A stretch of 64,000 nucleotides of DNA from DASRDR01 sp963812945 [NCBI: uncultured Candidatus Rokubacteria bacterium]. GTDB lineage: Bacteria > Methylomirabilota > Methylomirabilia > Rokubacteriales. This document shows, piece after piece, positions 61,760 through 64,000 of this stretch (positions within the stretch are counted from its first letter, which is position 1; the number at the start of each line of letters is the position of its first letter). A program made the position numbers and the translations under genes. The notes under the pieces were generated by a model. The model was not told the origin of the DNA, did not search any database, and worked only from the letters and a program-made list of their open reading frames with translations. The stretch spans positions 496,001 through 560,000 of the forward strand of contig CAWEXD010000010.1 in NCBI GenBank assembly GCA_963812945.1. Reading direction: 5' to 3'.

Positions 61760-62151
61760 GTCAGTCCTCCCTGCGCGGTACGCCGCGCCCCTTCGGGTGA
61801 CCGCCCGGCCGGCGGTTCCGGGGCCGCCGCCGCGTTTCTGGAACCATCGCCCCGTTCCCCGGTGCCGTCAATGCGTCGCCCCGCCGCGAGGGCGCCGGGC
61901 GCCGTCCTCCGTGCGTACGCGTCGCAGGTGCGCGATGCGCCGCGGCGAGGCATACGGTGAGACTGGCGAATGCCATCCCGGCTTCGGGAAAGGAAGCAGG
62001 CATCCGGGGACGCGGAGATTTCCGGGTCGCACGGCTGCACGACGGCGAAGTCGCAGAGCGCGGCGTTGAGGACGGTAGCCGTGTAGGGTGAGATCCGGGA
62101 GAGGTTCCGACACCCTGTGCCTGAGGAGCGCCCATGGTCCCCTCGGCGGGC
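61760..62151. other. Stretch without recognisable genes
   Basis: About 390 bases lie between the small protein and the BrkB fragment. Open frames are present on both strands but lack ribosome-binding sites or recognisable sequence. It is probably decayed coding DNA. Confidence 0.4.
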
Positions 62152-62298
62152 CTAGACTTCTCGCCTCAGCGTGACCAGCACGAGGCCGGGGGTCAGCGCA
62201 AAGATCGTGTAGTAGGCGAGGGCGGCGCCCAGGCGCTGCGCCCGGTCCTCGTACCAGTCCCGGACGGTGGCGGCCAGCAGCGACCACATGTCCCGCAT
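62152..62298 (-). pseudogene. N-terminal fragment of a YihY/BrkB-family membrane protein
   Basis: ATG 62298 gives 48 residues: WSLLAATVRDWYEDRAQRLG, then AALAYYTIFALTPGLVLV, the opening of the YihY/virulence-factor-BrkB family (usually about 280-400 residues). The frame stops after one helix, and no continuation is found in other frames downstream. Confidence 0.6.
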
Positions 62299-62505
62299 GA
62301 ACTCTACGCGCTGATGGCTACAGTCCACCGGTGCCGCGGAACCTGAATCTCGGAGCGGTCAGAGCGCACGACGCCCACCAGGAACCTCAGGTGTTGGAGT
62401 AGTCACAACGCTGAAGAGGGGGTCCTGGTTCAGGTGTGCGGGTCAACACTACGCCGGACTACCCGCGGTCGTCCGCAGCAAGGCAGCCGGCGACGACGGC
62501 GACTT

Positions 62506-63675
62506 CTATTCTCGTCGTTGCAGCAGGTCCGCCACCAGCCCTTCACTGCCGGTGTGCTCCAGCCAGTGGCGATACCCGACGGACAGGATCGCGAGGGTCG
62601 GAATCGCCAGAAAGATTCCCGGCACGCCTGCCAGCGCCGCGCCGCACAGGATTGCCACGATCACGGCGAACGGATGGAGGGGCATACCGTGTCCGATGAT
62701 TCGCGGGTAGACGACGTAGTCGTGAACGATGCGCACGATGCCCAGGAACAGGACGACTCCGAGGACTTGCTTCATCGAGTAGACACTGGCAATCAGCGTC
62801 GCGATCAGCGCGACGACGAGCGGGCCGATCAGCGGAATGAATTCGAGGAGGCCCGAGACGATGCCCAGCACGAGTGCGTACCGCACGCCGATGAGGGAGA
62901 AGCCGATCGTGGAGACCGTGCCGATCAACACGCAGGCGATCAGCTGCGCCCGGATGTACACGGCCAAGGTCGCGTTGATGTCCTGAAGGAGCTCGCGGCC
63001 TCGCCAGCGCCAACGCCCCTGCGGGAGCGTCTGCAGCGCGATCGCCCGAAAGCTGGCCGAGTCCTTCAGGAGAAAGAAGGCGAGAATCGGTATCAACATG
63101 AGCCACGGGAGAAACCCGAACAATTGGATGAGGACGCTACCAAGCCCTTCCGTCACATATGTCCCTGCGATCTCGACCGCGCGCGCCGCACTCTTGTTGA
63201 TGGCATCGCGGACGGTGGCTGGGAGCCGGTACTCTTCATAGGAGGCGGTCCACCCGAGCACGCGCGAGCGCGCACGATCGAGGTAGCTCGGCGCCTCCTG
63301 GGCGAGCTCGGTGATCTGAGTGCCAACTTGAGGAAGCAAGAGGGCCGCCGCGAGAGCAAGAACTCCAAGGATGAGGAGATACACCACTCCGATAGCAAGC
63401 GCCCGGGGCATCACGCGCACACGCCTTCGCACAGTGAACGGACGGCATGCGAACTCCACCAACGGCGCCAGCAGATAGGCGAAGAAGATCGCCAGCACGA
63501 CGAGTAGGATCACGTCTCTGAGCGCGTAGAGAAGCCATATTGTCGCCGCAACAACCAGTAACATGACGATCACACGCAAGAGGGCCCGCGCCTGTGACCA
63601 TGACGCACCCGCCACAGCCGCCGTGGCGGGGTCTCCGAGTTCTTTCGTATCGCTCACTATTGCGCTCCGCAGCAA
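62506..63675 (-). CDS. AI-2E-family transporter (PF01594)
   Basis: The 389-residue protein has two helices near the N-terminus (LLVVAATIWLLYALRDVILL) and a long amphipathic periplasmic or cytoplasmic segment. Five or six further helices follow, with SGLLEFIPLIGPLVVALIAT, the family signature, and IIGHGMPLHPFAVIVAILCG near the end. Members export AI-2 or act as cation antiporters; the substrate cannot be told. A GTG eight codons in is an alternative start. A small lipoprotein gene lies 16 bases upstream on the same strand. Confidence 0.88.
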   Translation of the reverse strand: MLRSAIVSDTKELGDPATAAVAGASWSQARALLRVIVMLLVVAATIWLLYALRDVILLVVLAIFFAYLLAPLVEFACRPFTVRRRVRVMPRALAIGVVYLLILGVLALAAALLLPQVGTQITELAQEAPSYLDRARSRVLGWTASYEEYRLPATVRDAINKSAARAVEIAGTYVTEGLGSVLIQLFGFLPWLMLIPILAFFLLKDSASFRAIALQTLPQGRWRWRGRELLQDINATLAVYIRAQLIACVLIGTVSTIGFSLIGVRYALVLGIVSGLLEFIPLIGPLVVALIATLIASVYSMKQVLGVVLFLGIVRIVHDYVVYPRIIGHGMPLHPFAVIVAILCGAALAGVPGIFLAIPTLAILSVGYRHWLEHTGSEGLVADLLQRRE

Positions 63676-63691
63676 GCCGGCCCGAGCGCCT

Positions 63692-63886
63692 CTACTTCTT
63701 CTTGACTGTGTCGACGGCCTGGTCGATCCGCTCGCCAGCCTTCTCGAGCGGTCCCTTCCCGCTCAACTTGTCCAGCGCATTGTCGAGCTTCTCGCCCAGC
63801 TTCTCGGCCGGCCCTTGCTCGCACCCCACCAAGACACCACTTCCCAGCAACCCGAGGACGACCATGCCCACGACGAACCGGTTCAT
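63692..63886 (-). CDS. Small lipoprotein
   Basis: ATG 63886 follows AGGAG. The 64-residue product has a lipoprotein signal with lipobox LVGC (Cys22) and a short charged amphipathic helix (GEKLDNALDKLSGKGPLEKA), ending in VKKK. It resembles small periplasmic helical lipoproteins of unknown function. It is probably co-transcribed with the AI-2E-family gene 16 bases downstream. An in-frame upstream ATG (63913) lacks a ribosome-binding site. Confidence 0.65.
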   Translation of the reverse strand: MNRFVVGMVVLGLLGSGVLVGCEQGPAEKLGEKLDNALDKLSGKGPLEKAGERIDQAVDTVKKK

Positions 63887-64000
63887 CACGTTCTCCTGTC
63901 TTTCACAAGGCAAGCGTGTTGAGAACCTCTCCGGGGCGTCACTTCTACGCGACGGGCAAACACCGGATGCATTGACAAACGGACGTCCCCCAGACAGGCT

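Overview
The window is high-GC chromosomal DNA from a Gram-negative bacterium. It carries an outer-membrane porin, lipoproteins, a Tat-exported oxidoreductase and periplasmic binding proteins, with strong Shine-Dalgarno sites and many ATGA/GTGA gene overlaps. The mix of form I CO dehydrogenase genes, ABC substrate-binding proteins of the Rokubacteria style, a luciferase-like oxidoreductase and very high GC suggests an uncultivated soil or subsurface lineage near Rokubacteria/Methylomirabilota. That placement is inference from gene content only. Several single-base frameshifts suggest an environmental assembly.

Region 1 (1-26.5 kb) is dominated by metal homeostasis. It starts with a membrane-anchored cupredoxin, a secreted repeat-type protein and CopC. 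A minus-strand operon follows with three tandem SPFH (HflK/HflC-like) proteins, a zinc/cadmium-type P1B ATPase and a broken SbmA/YddA-like gene. A long minus-strand operon, apparently driven from one promoter at 17.24-17.27 kb, encodes a Fur-family regulator fused to a membrane/periplasmic tail, a frameshifted porin, two TroA-type binding proteins, two permeases (one fused to the only ATPase) and a methyltransferase. After a metzincin lipoprotein and a tyrosine-recombinase remnant comes a plus-strand zrg-like cluster (DUF2796, ABC ATPase, MacB/FtsX-like permease, DUF3299, a truncated ZnuB-type permease), then DUF1007 with a NicO/RcnA nickel-cobalt exporter. Three small secreted proteins sharing an HxH...[FL]YDx[ED]CPL motif sit beside these metal genes.

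Region 2 (27.8-42.9 kb) is an accessory array. An intact tRNA-Lys(CTT) gene lies at its right end. Five truncated copies of the 3' half of that tRNA lie at 38.5, 36.2, 33.1, 29.35 and 27.8 kb in the same orientation, several preceded by a GC-rich hairpin and followed by a second repeat (R2). Between them are short modules: LLM-class flavin oxidoreductase; membrane protein plus FIST sensor and class III cyclase; methyltransferase plus TerB-like protein; cupin plus decayed ABC-binding-protein and GNAT genes; AraC regulator plus IorA/IorB molybdenum oxidoreductase. No complete recombinase is present in the window. This looks like serial site-specific insertion into one tRNA gene.

Region 3 (42.9-64 kb) looks like ordinary chromosome. 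It has four tRNAs (Lys, Arg-CCG, Arg-TCG, His), a glycosyltransferase/deacetylase/formyltransferase operon, a 1-Cys peroxiredoxin, a form I CO dehydrogenase operon (coxM-coxS-coxL) followed by an XdhC-YHS fusion, an amidohydrolase, a peptide-type ABC transporter without its ATPases, two membrane glycosyltransferase-like proteins, a TauE/SafE permease, a BrkB/YihY fragment, an AI-2E-family permease and a small lipoprotein.
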